Assembly (NCBI GenBank): GCA_036925085.1 | Contig: JAUPFP010000065.1 | Location: forward strand, 607,501-671,500 | Length of the DNA: 64,000 bases | Source: Brachycybe producta | Lineage: Eukaryota; Arthropoda; Diplopoda; Playtdesmida; Andrognathidae | Direction of reading: 5' to 3' | In this document: piece by piece, positions 1-10,858 of the stretch | Position numbering within the stretch: the first letter of the stretch is position 1 | How the letters are laid out: every line of letters begins with the position of its first letter | Position numbers and translations under genes: made by a program | The notes under the pieces: generated by a model | The model's database searches: none | What the model saw: only the letters and a program-made list of their open reading frames with translations | Told to the model about the DNA's origin: nothing

Positions 1-773
1 GTGGGGGCATACAAAGAGGAAGATTGATCGAGAAGTTGAAGGACATGCGGGAATTAACTTATGACAAGCCGAAGCAAAGGATGCCAAAAATAATGATAAC
101 GGGGTAGACCAGGAAAAGGCCACTACCTCAATCCTAGAAGAGACAGTCAGGAATAATGATGAATTGAAAACTATGATAGGAGATGAGCTGGTCTTTCGTG
201 ACGGGGTAGACTGGGTAGCTGATAGACGATGCAGAAATGAAACTAAAAAGAACGCCATTCTCAGTTAAGCCAAAAATATATAGAGGAATATCGAGTAATT
301 GGAAAATAAATCTTGGATGGATCCGTTACCGAGTCGAAGAATGGATAAGATATTACGCAATGCTTTAAATGTAATGCGTTTGGCCATAGAGCCTCCGAAT
401 GCAAGAAAACAACAGAGACTTGCATTAATTGTGGAGGAGATAACAAAATAAACGTATGTCAGGCAGATAAAGTGGACTGTATAAATTGCAAAATGAAAGG
501 AAAAAATGAGATGTCATAGTGCTCGCGATAAAAAATGTCCTATTTATCAGCTAATATGCGAAAGATCCTGAGCCCAAATAGATTATGGAGAATAATGCTT
601 GGAAAATTAGCCTCGAGCAGGTCTATCGACCTAATCTGTATCCAGGAACCGCACCCTAGTTAATTGTAAGCAACACCTCCTTGGAGGTGCGACCTGTAAA
701 GTCGAAGGAAATGCTAAATCGGTCATAGTCATGCGAAGAAAGCAGATAAAGGCGATATCTTTAAGTAACTACA
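1..773 (+). mobile_element. LINE-A segment 1: ORF1 zinc knuckles and start of endonuclease
   Basis: 5' part of a non-LTR retrotransposon. Around 361-402 the translation gives a CX2CX4HX4C knuckle (CFKCNAFGHRASEC), followed by further Cys-rich stretches (TCINCGG, then CINCKMKG), as in the ORF1 protein of I/R1/Jockey-type LINEs. Around 620-655 it reads SIDLICIQEPHP, the N-terminal IQEP motif of an APE-type endonuclease that starts ORF2. The frame is degraded by stops and shifts, and the copy begins before the window. The text stops at 773, where Gypsy-1 is inserted, and resumes at 13848 with the same endonuclease domain. TACA at 770-773 is the target duplication of that insertion. The segment is seen as LINE with good confidence. 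Assignment to the RNase H-bearing I group rests on its third segment. Confidence 0.8.
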
Positions 774-1599
774 TGTGACGACCCAGTTCTGCTCCTTTTT
801 GGTGCAGAACTAAATCCCATGTCGTCTGCTAGGCACTTGCTAAATTGAGTGCTAGGCAGACGACAAAATGGCCAGCAAGGGTCCCTGTCCTCCCCCAGGT
901 GGAGCAGCCTGGGGGTGTATATAATGGTGGTGGCCATTGTATACTGGACAGTGGAAGTGAAACCCTTGATGTGTGCAGGTGTTAGAAGTGCTCCTTCAAT
1001 CTACAGGTGGCCAAGATGGCCGCCATTCATCTCTTTGTTTCCTTGGAGTGTGGAGGTTGTTAACCTCTTCTCCTGGCTGGGATTAGCCAGGAGTTTCATC
1101 TTTTATCATCTATTTGCATCTCTTGTTTTGGCTCTCTGCTGGTAGAATTTACCAGCAGATATTGCCTGTATACAGTGAGTGTTTTTATTTATTCCCTTGA
1201 ATAAATTATCATATTATTTTCACTCTCCACTGGTGTCCGTGTCTTTATTCTTATAATACTGGGGAAGTTACCGCGGGGAGGGTGGGGGTTCTCGGCTGGG
1301 GTTGCCGCCCACCACCGTCCTGTCTTCGGCATGTTCATCCTCGTGTCGGCCGGTGCTTCGCGCGCGGTTCATCCACGGTAGGATTCATCGGGAATCTACC
1401 GTGGATTCCTCGACTTGTTCGGCGGTCATTCGTCCGTCGACTTGCGGCGAGGAGGATCCTCCGATCGGCGCTACCCGTGGCACGGACGGGTACAAGAGGA
1501 GGGCTGGCCAGCGCTTCGACCCGTCCCAAGGAGGGTCAACGGCGGTAAGTAAGATAAATTTACCGTAGGTCATTGTAGCGACCAAGTCGGGTCGTTACA
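774..1599 (+). repeat. Gypsy-1 5' LTR (826 bp)
   Basis: Bounded by near-perfect inverted termini TGTGACGACCC and GGGTCGTTACA. It contains a TATATAA box at 918-924, a poly(A) signal AATAAA at 1200-1205 and, near its 3' end, a consensus splice donor GTAAGT at 1545-1550. The pattern fits U3 (TATA), R and U5. It is followed at 1600 by a candidate primer-binding site starting TTGGTGGAGGCGCCGGGTA; the source tRNA is not assigned. It is repeated at 13018-13843, and a diverged solo copy lies at 37687-38513. Confidence 0.95.
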
Positions 1600-1681
1600 A
1601 TTGGTGGAGGCGCCGGGTAGCGCTACCACCAGCCTCTCTTGTGCGGTCGGTAAGACCGGAGTCGTGTGGTGCCGGTAGGGC

Positions 1682-2423
1682 GTGGACATTTGTCCACGGA
1701 ACTACGGCCGAACGCGGCTTAGGGCGTAGTAGTCCGGTGAAGGACCGTGGGACATGGACGTTTGTCCGTGATACCGCGGTGGTCACCGGGGAAAGCCCTA
1801 GGTTATCCGTAGTAGGACGGTGGGCGCGGTGGTTGACCGTGCAGGACCGTCCGAACGCGGGATAACGGTCTTTTTACCGTCAGTATACCGGTGGCACGGT
1901 GATTTACCGTGCGGAACCGGTAGAACCCGGTGAAAAGGGGAACTTAACCGTAGCTTGTCCGGTAGACAGGTAGTACGCCATAGGGCACGGACTTTGGTCC
2001 GTGGAACTACGGCGGAAACCCGTCTGCGGCCAGGTTTACCGGTGTTATACCGTGGGACACGGACTTTTGTCCGTGATACCGTGGTAAAACCGGGTGACGG
2101 TCAAGTTTTACCGTAAGTAGACGGTGGATTACGGACTTTTGTCCGTGGATCACCGTTCGAACACGGTAAGAAGTCAGTTTCACCGTTGGTGGACGGTAGA
2201 TTACGGACCGTTGTCCGTGTATCTCCGTTCTAGGACGGTGAAAGAGCTTTGTACCGTGATTAGACGGTGAACAACGGACGGTTGTCCGTATATCACCGGT
2301 CGGAAACGGTAAGAAGGAGCTCCACCGTAAATCTGACCGTGGGACACGGACTTTTGTCCGTGAAACTGCGATAGTTTACGGTTCTACCGTTAATTGTCGG
2401 TGTTTTGCGGACTTTGGTCCGTA
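1682..2423 (+). repeat. Gypsy-1 leader: ~72-base tandem hairpin array
   Basis: About ten short inverted repeats between the primer-binding site and gag. Their starts are near 1682, 1753, 1824, 1894, 1986, 2058, 2130, 2202, 2273, 2345 and 2407, so the spacing is almost always 70-72 bases. Examples are GTGGACatttGTCCAC, GCACGGTgatttACCGTGC and CACGGACttttGTCCGTG. Stem sequences differ between units but stay complementary. Between hairpins, ACCGT and ACGGT motifs recur. No long reading frame is convincing here. The same arrangement occurs in Gypsy-3. The function is unknown. A packaging, dimerisation or translation-control RNA is possible but is inference only. Confidence 0.85.
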
Positions 2424-2808
2424 AATTCACCGTATTTTACGGTAGAGTTCCTTCCGACAAGTGGTGGCCAGTTTTGCCCGTGTTCGCACGGACGAAATCG
2501 GCCAAGACCCTGTTTTCCCGATGTCCGGTCGGGGAAGCAGTTTGTTGGAAGGATTGGAGTTGCGTTCCCGCACCGTCGGCCGTGGGAGGCGGCCGGAGGG
2601 GCGGCACCCTGTTGAGGGTGCTGTTGGCGGGAACGCACCCGGTGATTCCACGGAGGAAGGTGTCGTAGAAATTGTTTCTACGGACCAACCTCCGGCTGGA
2701 GGCTTTGTGACGGTGCGGACGCACCGTCAGGACACAGCCTAAGGGGGAGCACCGGGAGACGGTGGTGATGGAGGGTCACCGACCCCAACTGGGACAGGCG
2801 TACGGCCT

Positions 2809-4341
2809 ATGGCCGGCCTGTTAACCTCCACCGCCTCCCGTCCGGTTGGACGTGGAGGTAATCCCTTAGCGGGAGAGGTGGTAGGGACCCCGGGGCCACC
2901 CTCAGTGAACACGACGTCATGGTTGGCGTCGATGACTGAGAAGGAGCTCCGTGAGGTTGCCAGGGGGATTGATGAACTGCGATGGCAGGGTCATCTTTCC
3001 CCAGGGATCGGGCGGCTCCATCGGTCGCAACCTCGGTTCACACCGTCGCCCGTGCACCGGGAAGGTGCAGGTAGGGAGGTGCCGCCGGCTCCGGCCAGGC
3101 GGATGCCTCCCGGTGGAGGAACTCGGACCGCTCCTACGGGAGGTGGTCGGGGAGTCCCTCCGCCCGTTCAGCGACCACGGGTCCACTTGGTGGAGCCCGA
3201 GGATGCTGAACCCGATGCTGAGACTTCGGGGAACCGGAGCAGGGCACCACGGCGGGTAAGTACCGCGCCGTGGACGCCTGCACCGGCTGTCCCGTCGGAG
3301 ATTCAGGCGTTTGGGTTTTTTAACCCGGTTCACTCATTCATACGGTATGATGGACGAGAGGACATTACGCCTTTTCTCCGGCAGTTCGAAGCCAAAGCTC
3401 GGGCTCAGCGCTGGACGGATGAGGCCAGGTGCAGTTTCTTTACGTACCTGCTCGATGGTCCGGCTGAGGAACATTACGCCTGTTTGGTGGAGTTCAAGCC
3501 GAACCTGACCTGGCCAGAGTTGAGGCAGGCTATGCTTCACCGCTTTGGGACGAAGAATCAGGCTCAGGCCTGTTTTGATCGTTTCGAGGCCATGAAGCAA
3601 GGGCCTGCGGAATCACTCCAGGCGTTCTACTGGCACTTTGTTGAGCTAGCAGAACGAGTTTCTCCTGGTGAGGATGAGTCTTGTCGACTCCTCCGATACA
3701 AGAAGAAACTGCAGCCGGAGATTCTCAGACCTCTCTGGGGATCGAAAGCTGAGACGGTCAGGGACTTTACCACCGAGGCAATGTTGGTCGAGGCCGACAT
3801 GCTTACGGCGGGAGCGTTACCTGCCCGTACCTTGACGGTACCAGGGACCCAGGCTGCGGCTAAGGTCTCTGGTGCTGTGGCAAAGCCCAAGAGCTCTGCT
3901 ACGTCTACTTCTACCTCTTCGGGTGTGAAGGCAGCGGCACCGTCCAAATCGGACGGAGCTACTGCCAAGACCGGAGGGCAGAAGGGAAGAAAGACGAAGC
4001 GACAGAGCCAGGGTGGAAATAAGTCCACAGCAGCCCCGTCAAGTTCCAGCCAAACGGCTGGAGGTGGAGGTCCTACTCGTAGGCAACCAGGTCCATGCTT
4101 TCGGTGTAACCAAATGGGTCACCTTAGGAAGGACTGTCCGAGGGCAGTTGCCCAAGGACAGGTTGCTCGAGTACCACCGGGCGAAAGCCCAGTGGTGCAG
4201 TACCTGCCGGGTCTAGCACCCGTGGTACTGCAGGGCCGGGAGTATCTGTCCACCGTCATTGATGGACAGATGTTCTATCTACCTGTCGCCAGAAACGAGG
4301 ACCCGCCCTTGTTAAACCGGCGCCGGTCCCTGCAGAACTGA
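2809..4341 (+). CDS. Gypsy-1 gag
   Basis: Open frame of 510 codons. The N-terminal ~170 residues are proline- and arginine-rich and low complexity. A retrotransposon gag/capsid-like domain follows around residues 170-340 (FFNPVHSFIRYDG, then helical segments with LxxF/W motifs). A Ser/Thr/Lys-rich linker comes next, then a nucleocapsid CCHC knuckle, CFRCNQMGHLRKDC, encoded near 4096-4137. It would form the particle core and bind element RNA. It sits directly upstream of pol and downstream of the hairpin leader. The start is the first ATG of the open frame; a downstream start is possible. The Gypsy-3 counterpart is 41829-43379. Confidence 0.88.
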   Translation: MAGLLTSTASRPVGRGGNPLAGEVVGTPGPPSVNTTSWLASMTEKELREVARGIDELRWQGHLSPGIGRLHRSQPRFTPSPVHREGAGREVPPAPARRMPPGGGTRTAPTGGGRGVPPPVQRPRVHLVEPEDAEPDAETSGNRSRAPRRVSTAPWTPAPAVPSEIQAFGFFNPVHSFIRYDGREDITPFLRQFEAKARAQRWTDEARCSFFTYLLDGPAEEHYACLVEFKPNLTWPELRQAMLHRFGTKNQAQACFDRFEAMKQGPAESLQAFYWHFVELAERVSPGEDESCRLLRYKKKLQPEILRPLWGSKAETVRDFTTEAMLVEADMLTAGALPARTLTVPGTQAAAKVSGAVAKPKSSATSTSTSSGVKAAAPSKSDGATAKTGGQKGRKTKRQSQGGNKSTAAPSSSSQTAGGGGPTRRQPGPCFRCNQMGHLRKDCPRAVAQGQVARVPPGESPVVQYLPGLAPVVLQGREYLSTVIDGQMFYLPVARNEDPPLLNRRRSLQN

Positions 4342-4358
4342 GCTGCAGTCGACCGGTA

Positions 4359-7300
4359 ATGCTACAAAACTCAGGTGCCCGGCAAAGCCGGCGAAGTAAA
4401 GAAGGAGCGTACCTTCGGGCAGTCTCCAGATATGTGGGTATCCTGCATGACGCAGGGGTGCCTCTGGCTAGGTCTGCGGACCCAGAAATTACCCAGTGGG
4501 TATTTCAGGAGCCAAGCCCCACACTGGAAGCTGCGCTTGCCCGGCTGGAGAGCTGGGTGGCACCTTTCTTCCCTGATGAGGGGGAGGAAGGTCCGAATGG
4601 TACGGGCATTACGAGGGCTTCGAGCGTTGGTGCGCCCATGCTGTCGCCCAGGCCTGGTGGGTCTCCTGGAATGGAGACTGGAAGCCAGGCCCCTGAGCAT
4701 CCGGTACGACCGGATGAGTCTCAGAGAAGTAATGTCGGGCAACGACGGTGGCCCATTCCAGAATTACAGAGCCGTGCTTACTTGCGTGGGGCACCGCGTT
4801 TTCTGGTGTCGATGGATGGTCGGCTGGTTGAGTCGATCGTCGACACCGGTGCCGAAGTATCGGTAATGAGCATGTCGGTGGCACGGGAGATGGAGTTACC
4901 GGTGCAGGAGGTTAGCCTCCCCTCATTCCTGACGGGCATGAGCGGGTACTCCATCCAGATAGAAGGAGTCATGTACGTGGACATGTCAATCCACGGACGG
5001 TCCATACATACCCATCTTCTCCTCATTGAGGGTGAAGGGGAAGCCGTAATAGGTGTCGACCTGGCTTCCCGGTTTGGGTTAATGTTGGACGTCGTGAGCC
5101 GGAAAGTTTATTTCCGGGAAGACATCTGGAATGCACATCCAGATGATCTTCATGCCGCACTGGCCGTCCAGGCTGCGCAGGGTACTTCGGTACAACTTCC
5201 GAGTTCCGTATTGGAGGCGTTGGCGAGGCTTCACGATTCTGTGGAGCCGGTGCTACTTCCTCCTTTTGGGTTCCCGGAAGGTATGCCTGCAGAGCCTGAG
5301 AAGGTGGATGGGTGGGTTGACATTGTGTCACCTACGCTTGCCGAGACCAGTTCTCCAATTAGGAGCGGGGAAGTTTGTTCCCTGCGACTGTTGCAGAACG
5401 TATGGTTATCAGCTCATGAGCGGAAGATAGTTTCCGTGAGCTTGATAGAGCATGCTGGCCCTGGACAGCTGCTTCTCGTTGAGCCCCATCGTAAAGCCTT
5501 AGGAGGCCGTGGTCTGTTGGCAGTGGCAGGGATTGCCGAAGCCACAGAAGAAGGCTCTTACGACATATGGCTTGAGAACGTCGCTGACGTACCCATTGCC
5601 CTGGAAACAGGGGAGGGTGTGGCGACAGCTCAAGCTGTGGAGGCAGCCCTAGTGGTGGGACTGGATGTTCCATCTAAGTTGAGAGGGGGAGACCCCACTC
5701 ATGGAGATGGTCGACCAGGGGGGCTTCCGCCTAAGTTGAGAGGGGCAACCAAGAAAGGTCGCCGGATCCTCAATGCGGAAGTCAAGCCCACTCTCGAAGA
5801 GTGCCTTAAAATCGGACCTAGTCTGAAGCCTTATGAGGCGGCACAGCTTCGAGAGTTCCTGCTAGAACGCCGTGATCATTTTGCGTTCGATTATACAGAG
5901 CTGGGGGAAACCCCGCTCGTCGAGCACACTATCGATACCGGTGGGCTACCTCCTGTGCGTGAAGGTTTGCGAAGAACCGCTCCGGCGGCTCGTGCAATCG
6001 AGAGAGAAGAGGTAGCGAAGATGTTGGATGCAGGGGTAATCCAACCTTCGCATAGTCCCTACGCGAGCCCTATCTTGCTTGTTCGCAAGAAGGATGGTGG
6101 CTTTCGTTTTTGTGTGGACTATCGGCGACTGAATGCCCAAACTAAGGCGGATCAGTACCCGTTACCTCGCATCGATGATGCCCTCGATTCACTTGCTGGA
6201 GCGAAGTATTTCGCAACCTTAGACCTTGCTAGTGGTTACTGGCAGGTCAGGATGGCGGAGCAAGACATTGAGAAGACAGCATTCATTTGCTCTCAAGGTC
6301 TGTTTGAGTTCCGAAAAATGCCTTTCGGACTCAGCAAAGAGCGTTAGACCTCTTGTTGGCGGGACACAAGTGGGAGAGCTGCTTGGTGTACCTGGACGAT
6401 ATTATCGTCTTTGGGAGCACCTTTAAGCAGTTTCTCGAACGCTTGAGTACTGTCCTGAGACTGTTACGAGGGGCGGAGCTGAAACTCCAGCCGAAGAAGT
6501 GTTTCTTCGGTTTTGACAAAGTCAAATATCTCGGTCACATTGTTAGTGCCGAGGGAGTTGCTCCGGACCCGGGACTCGTAAGAGCAGTCGAAGAGTTCGA
6601 TGTCCCTACAACGGTGACCGCCGTCTGAAGTTTTCTTGGACTGGCCGGCTACTACCGTAGGTTCATCAAGGACTTTGCCAAGATCGCAAGACCACTGCAT
6701 GATCTGACCAGGAAGGATGCGTCCTTTGATTGGTCGGAACAGTGTGGTCTAGCTTTCGAACGGTTAAAGGCATTTTTAACCGAGGCACCGGTGCTCACCA
6801 TGTATGATCCACGTGGTGAGGTGTTAATTCACACCGATGCTAGTGGGTACGGTCTAGGTGTCGTAGTATACCAGAAGTTACCTGAGGACAAGGCTCCTCG
6901 GGTTCTGGCCTACGCTAGCCATCTCATGAAGGGACCGGAAACACGGTATAGTGTCACCGAGCAGGAATGCTTGGCGATCATGTTTGCCGTGGGTAAATTC
7001 CGGCCTTACATCTTTAACCGGGACTTTGTGATCGTAACAGATCACCATGCGCTCTGTCATTTGCAGACTGCCAAAAACCTGCAAGGCAGGTTGGGGCGTT
7101 GGCAAATGCAGTTGCAGGAGTACCGGTATAAGATTCAGTTCAAGAAGGGGAAACTTCACGAGGATGCTGACTGTCTGAGTCGGTATCCGGTGAATGAAGT
7201 TGTTGATCCTTCTTTGCCTGAACACGTCGAAGCCGACGTGGGTGAGGTGATTTACCGGATCCGGTCTGAGGTGGATTGGGTAATGGAGCAGGCCAACGAC

Positions 7301-8560
7301 AGTTGGTGCTCCAAGGTGAAGCGTGAGCTCTCCACCGACCCCGACTCGGACTTAAGGTTCAAGTTCGTGGTGGCAGACAAGTTGTTGTATGCCATCAAAT
7401 CCATCCAGGATCGCACTAGAACTGTGTTGGTTGTGCCGAGGTCGTGTCAAGCCTTCTGCTTGCGGAAGTTGCACGACAGCTCCGAAGCTGGTCACTTCGG
7501 AGTGTACAAGACCTACCAACGTATGCGTACTCGTTTCTACTGGTTAGGTATGAAACGTGACACGGTGGAGTATGTTAAGTCATGCTTAGTGTGTCAGAGA
7601 GTACGACAGTTCGCAAGAGCTCAAGGATTCTTGCAACCCATAGTTCCTGAGTACCCGGTTCATGCCTGGGGAATGGACTTTGTTGGGCCTTTTCCCGCGT
7701 CCGTGGGTGGAGTCACATATGTATTGATTATGGTGGATTACTTCACCCGGTACGGCGTGGCAAAGGCAGTACGAAGGGCTACGGCCGCTTGTGTTGTCAA
7801 GTTTCTGAAAGATGAGATCTTGTCGGTGTATGGCACACCGACTACTCTCATCTCGGATCGTGGATCCCAGTTCTGTAGCAAGATTTTGCGAAAGTTCCGG
7901 GAGCGCTATAATATAGCGCAGCACTTCACGACGGCGTACCATCCGCAAGCTAATGGGCTTACGGAGCGTACGAACAAGACCGTGATGGAAACCATCAAGC
8001 GTTACCTTGATCCCCTCAAGGACCAACGTGATTGGTGGGAGAAATTGCGGCCCGCCGTGTGGGCCTACAACACTGCGGTGCAGGAGAGCACGGAAGTGTC
8101 TCCGTACCAATTGTTGTTTGGTCGTGAGCCTAGGTTGGGGATTCATAATCTCCTCCCTAACGGTCCGGTCCGTGACTTGCCCGACCAGCAAGCCGTGGAG
8201 GAGCGTGCTCGTCAAAATTTGGCGGCCGCTCAAAGAAGACAGAAGAGTCGGTATGACGCCGGCCGGGTGGAGCCACCCCGATACCAGCCTGGTAATAAGG
8301 TCTGGATAAGGGACATGGCTGGGAAGCTCGGTCAAGCCAAGAAGTGGAATTTCGCTTACAAGGCTGAACTGGGTACGGTGGTCCGGCAGGTTTCCGACCT
8401 AGTCTACGAGATAGAATTCGTAGATGAGTATGGTCGGAAGGTGCGGGACCGGTTTCATGTGGATAACTTGAAGCCGTACATTCCCACATGTGGGGTTCGT
8501 GAGGAAGATGGCCTAGGTGGCTCTGAAACCTCATCGAACTCTGAAGGGTCCAGTGATGCT
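4359..8560 (+). pseudogene. Gypsy-1 pol: protease, RT, RNase H, integrase
   Basis: Domains in order: aspartic protease (DTGAEVSVMS near 4840-4870); reverse transcriptase (RFCVDYRRLN near 6110, YLDDIIVFG near 6390); RNase H (HTDASGYGLGVVVYQ near 6830, then DADCLSRYP near 7160); integrase with an HHCC zinc finger (about 7470-7600) and D,D,E core motifs (WGMDFVGPFP near 7668, SDRGSQF near 7855, NGLTERTNK near 7950); and a C-terminal GPY/F-like stretch ending FHVDNLKPYIP near 8455-8490. The order RT-RNase H-integrase is diagnostic of Ty3/gypsy. The region is broken, with about two or three interruptions. It follows gag closely. Confidence 0.92.
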
Positions 8561-10729
8561 GAGTCTGGGTCAGCTAGAAGTGAGAGGAGGGATGATGTCT
8601 CTCCAGGACCTTCTGGCCAGCCTAGCTTGGTGGTGGAGTCAACTGACTCTGAGGCAGAGGAAGCACCTCGGCCCCGGTATTACCTCCGTCCGAGGAAACC
8701 CAGGGCCTTTGAGGTTATGCAAGCTTCCTCTGGAGCTCCAATAGGCACCAGGGTGGTGCAGGGACTTTGGAAGTCCCTGTCCTGGTGGGAGAGAGCAGGT
8801 CATTCCCTGTTGTGGGATGATGACCTGAATTGGGGAAATAAAGATTGGGAGCGCAGTGACCCCTGGACTGGGCGCCGCCTGTCTGTCACGGACAGATGGC
8901 GGTTGTTCAGGGGGAGCTGGGTGGAGAAATCCACAATTCCCAACTGCAAACTCAAAGAGGAGTCTGCAGCAGTGATTTCCCCTAAAGATCTCTCTCCTGA
9001 GTCTTTCCATGGAGATTCAGGCCGTGTATCTGCTCCTATTGTGGCAGACGACGGTAGAATCTCTATGGTAACAGCAATGGAGGCGGCTAATGATGTTTTA
9101 GCCGCCAAGCCGCCGCTGTTAGTCGTTTCTAAGGTGAAATTAGCGGCTAAGCGCCATCTTGCTTTCAAATTGGAACATAGACGGTCGTTTGCCGCTAATT
9201 TGATTAAAAAACGTTTATTTCACCGAAGAAACGGCAAAGATTCAGGCCAATTGAATGCTACAAAGAAAACAGTAAGTCCCCGAAGGGGAATTTCCTTTTC
9301 CTGCCCTTTGGCAGTATTCTTTTATTGCTTTTGGGTGTGTCAAGCGGTCATTGACCGCTTGAACACGTGGTTTTGGTGGAGGCGTCACCGTGACAATTTT
9401 GACGGTGATGCTACCGCCGATGGGGCCGTGCACAACACGGTGTTTTGCCGCCCGAACGCCGTGGAACTTGGTGATGACCAAGTTCTACGGAGTTTGGACG
9501 GTGAAAAGGTGTTTTTGCACGGTTCTGTCCGTGAAACCACCGTGGAAAATGGTTTCGACCGTGATCCACGGTGTTCTAACGGACGGAAAGTGGTTTTGCA
9601 CGGTAGTTGTCCGTGTAAACCACTCCCCAAGGAGCCTGAATTGTCGGTGCCAGACTTGGACGGTCCAAACACTTGTTTGGCCGATTCCGACAGTGCGAGT
9701 CCCGTGAAGGACGGTTTTTACCGTAGGTCACGGGATATGCACGGTGGAAACGGGATTTCCTACGGTGATTTACCGTGGCAATCACCGCTCAAGTTACCGA
9801 ACGTAAAATTACGGAATTTGGACCGACCAAAAATGTTTTTGGCCGGTTCCGACCGTGCAATTACCGTTGGGGACGGCTTTGGCCGTGTACCACGGTGCCT
9901 GCCCGGCCGGAAAACATTTTTTCGCGGTTTTGGACCGTGGAAAATGTTTCCTACCGTAATAGGTCAAATTTTTACCGTATTTTTTGATCTGTTTCAGGTA
10001 GCCACGGCGGAGAAGGACGAAACTGGCGGGGGTGGCAGCGGTTCCTCCTCCCTCAGCTCTTTGCATCCGGGGGATGCAGAGCTGTTGGAGTCGGATGCCG
10101 CTTGCTCCCCGGACTCTTTGGGTCGGGCCATAGCTGACTTGGCCGACGGCGGACCTTTGGGTCTGCTATTGGCTGATGATGCTGTGGTGACCCAGCCGTC
10201 CCCTCGGACCCCTCTATACTATGGGTCTGTTTGGGGACGGTTGACACCGCCTCCCACCGTGGGTTCTCCGAGGGCGACCATTAGGTTGGGAGCCATGGAG
10301 ATCCCGGCGGTTGGTGAGCCGGTGCGGGCCAGCACGCCCGTCGAGGAGGTGGCCACCGGTTTGGCAGCTACCTCTTTGACGAAGTGTGATCCTCCTGCGG
10401 ACCAAAGCCGGCTAGAATTGGCTAGCCTGGCTGAGGGAAGCAGGGATGCCTCCTTGGGAGGAACCCTGGTCATTGACACGGAGGCGGAGATGGACACCAT
10501 GGAAGATGATGTGGTGCCCGTTTCCAGGCGGTGGCGAGGCCAACGGATCCTCTCTTCAGAGGACTCTTCGGAGTCTGAAGGGAGAGGGTCAGGCTCCCTG
10601 GGTAAACGGTCTGTGACCGGATCCCAGGAGGGTACTCCAGCCCGGAAGGGCAGTCCAATTCCGGTCGACCCTGTTGGGGAGACGGAAGCGGCCTGTCTGG
10701 AAAGGCAGGATGAAGCCGCGCAGTACTAA
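8561..10729 (+). other. Gypsy-1 post-integrase region with second ACCGT/ACGGT array
   Basis: The frame carrying integrase stays open for roughly 700 further codons. The first part is acidic and Ser/Pro-rich (about 8560-8720). A Lys/Arg/Ala-rich stretch near 9060-9250 is shared with Gypsy-3. A hydrophobic segment follows (CPLAVFFYCFWVC, near 9300-9345). From about 9370 to 9990 the DNA is filled with ACGGT/ACCGT motifs and short palindromes such as GCGGTCATTGACCGC. The array is bracketed by a donor-like GTAAGT near 9271 and a pyrimidine-rich TTTCAG near 9991-9996; Gypsy-3 and the 59-62 kb fragment share this bracket. The block could be an intron or RNA structure rather than protein. The last part encodes a Pro/Ser/Glu-rich sequence. 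Confidence 0.6.
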
Positions 10730-10858
10730 TCGGCGTCAGGTGGTTTCCTGGCGTCGGATGGGAAACGCTACTTCGTTGGGGAGTACCCTACCCAGCAGTT
10801 CCGTAAGGACGGTTCTAAATCCAAAAAGAAGTCCGGAGCAGCTCGGTACACCGCCAGG

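Noticed and set aside
849-1145. Short open frames in the LTRs (also 1282-1585 and their copies at 13093-13829, 37718-38092, 40648-41129 and 52205-52686)
   Set aside because: They recur only because the LTRs recur and overlap on both strands. There is no domain and no expected gene at that place in the family.
1682-2423. Regularly spaced hairpins that superficially resemble a CRISPR array
   Set aside because: The repeats are degenerate, the spacers are themselves related, and the array sits inside a eukaryotic LTR element leader with no cas genes.
9242-9987. Several antisense open frames through the motif arrays of Gypsy-1, Gypsy-3 and the fragment
   Set aside because: Palindromic ACCGT/ACGGT text opens several frames on both strands at once; there is no independent support.
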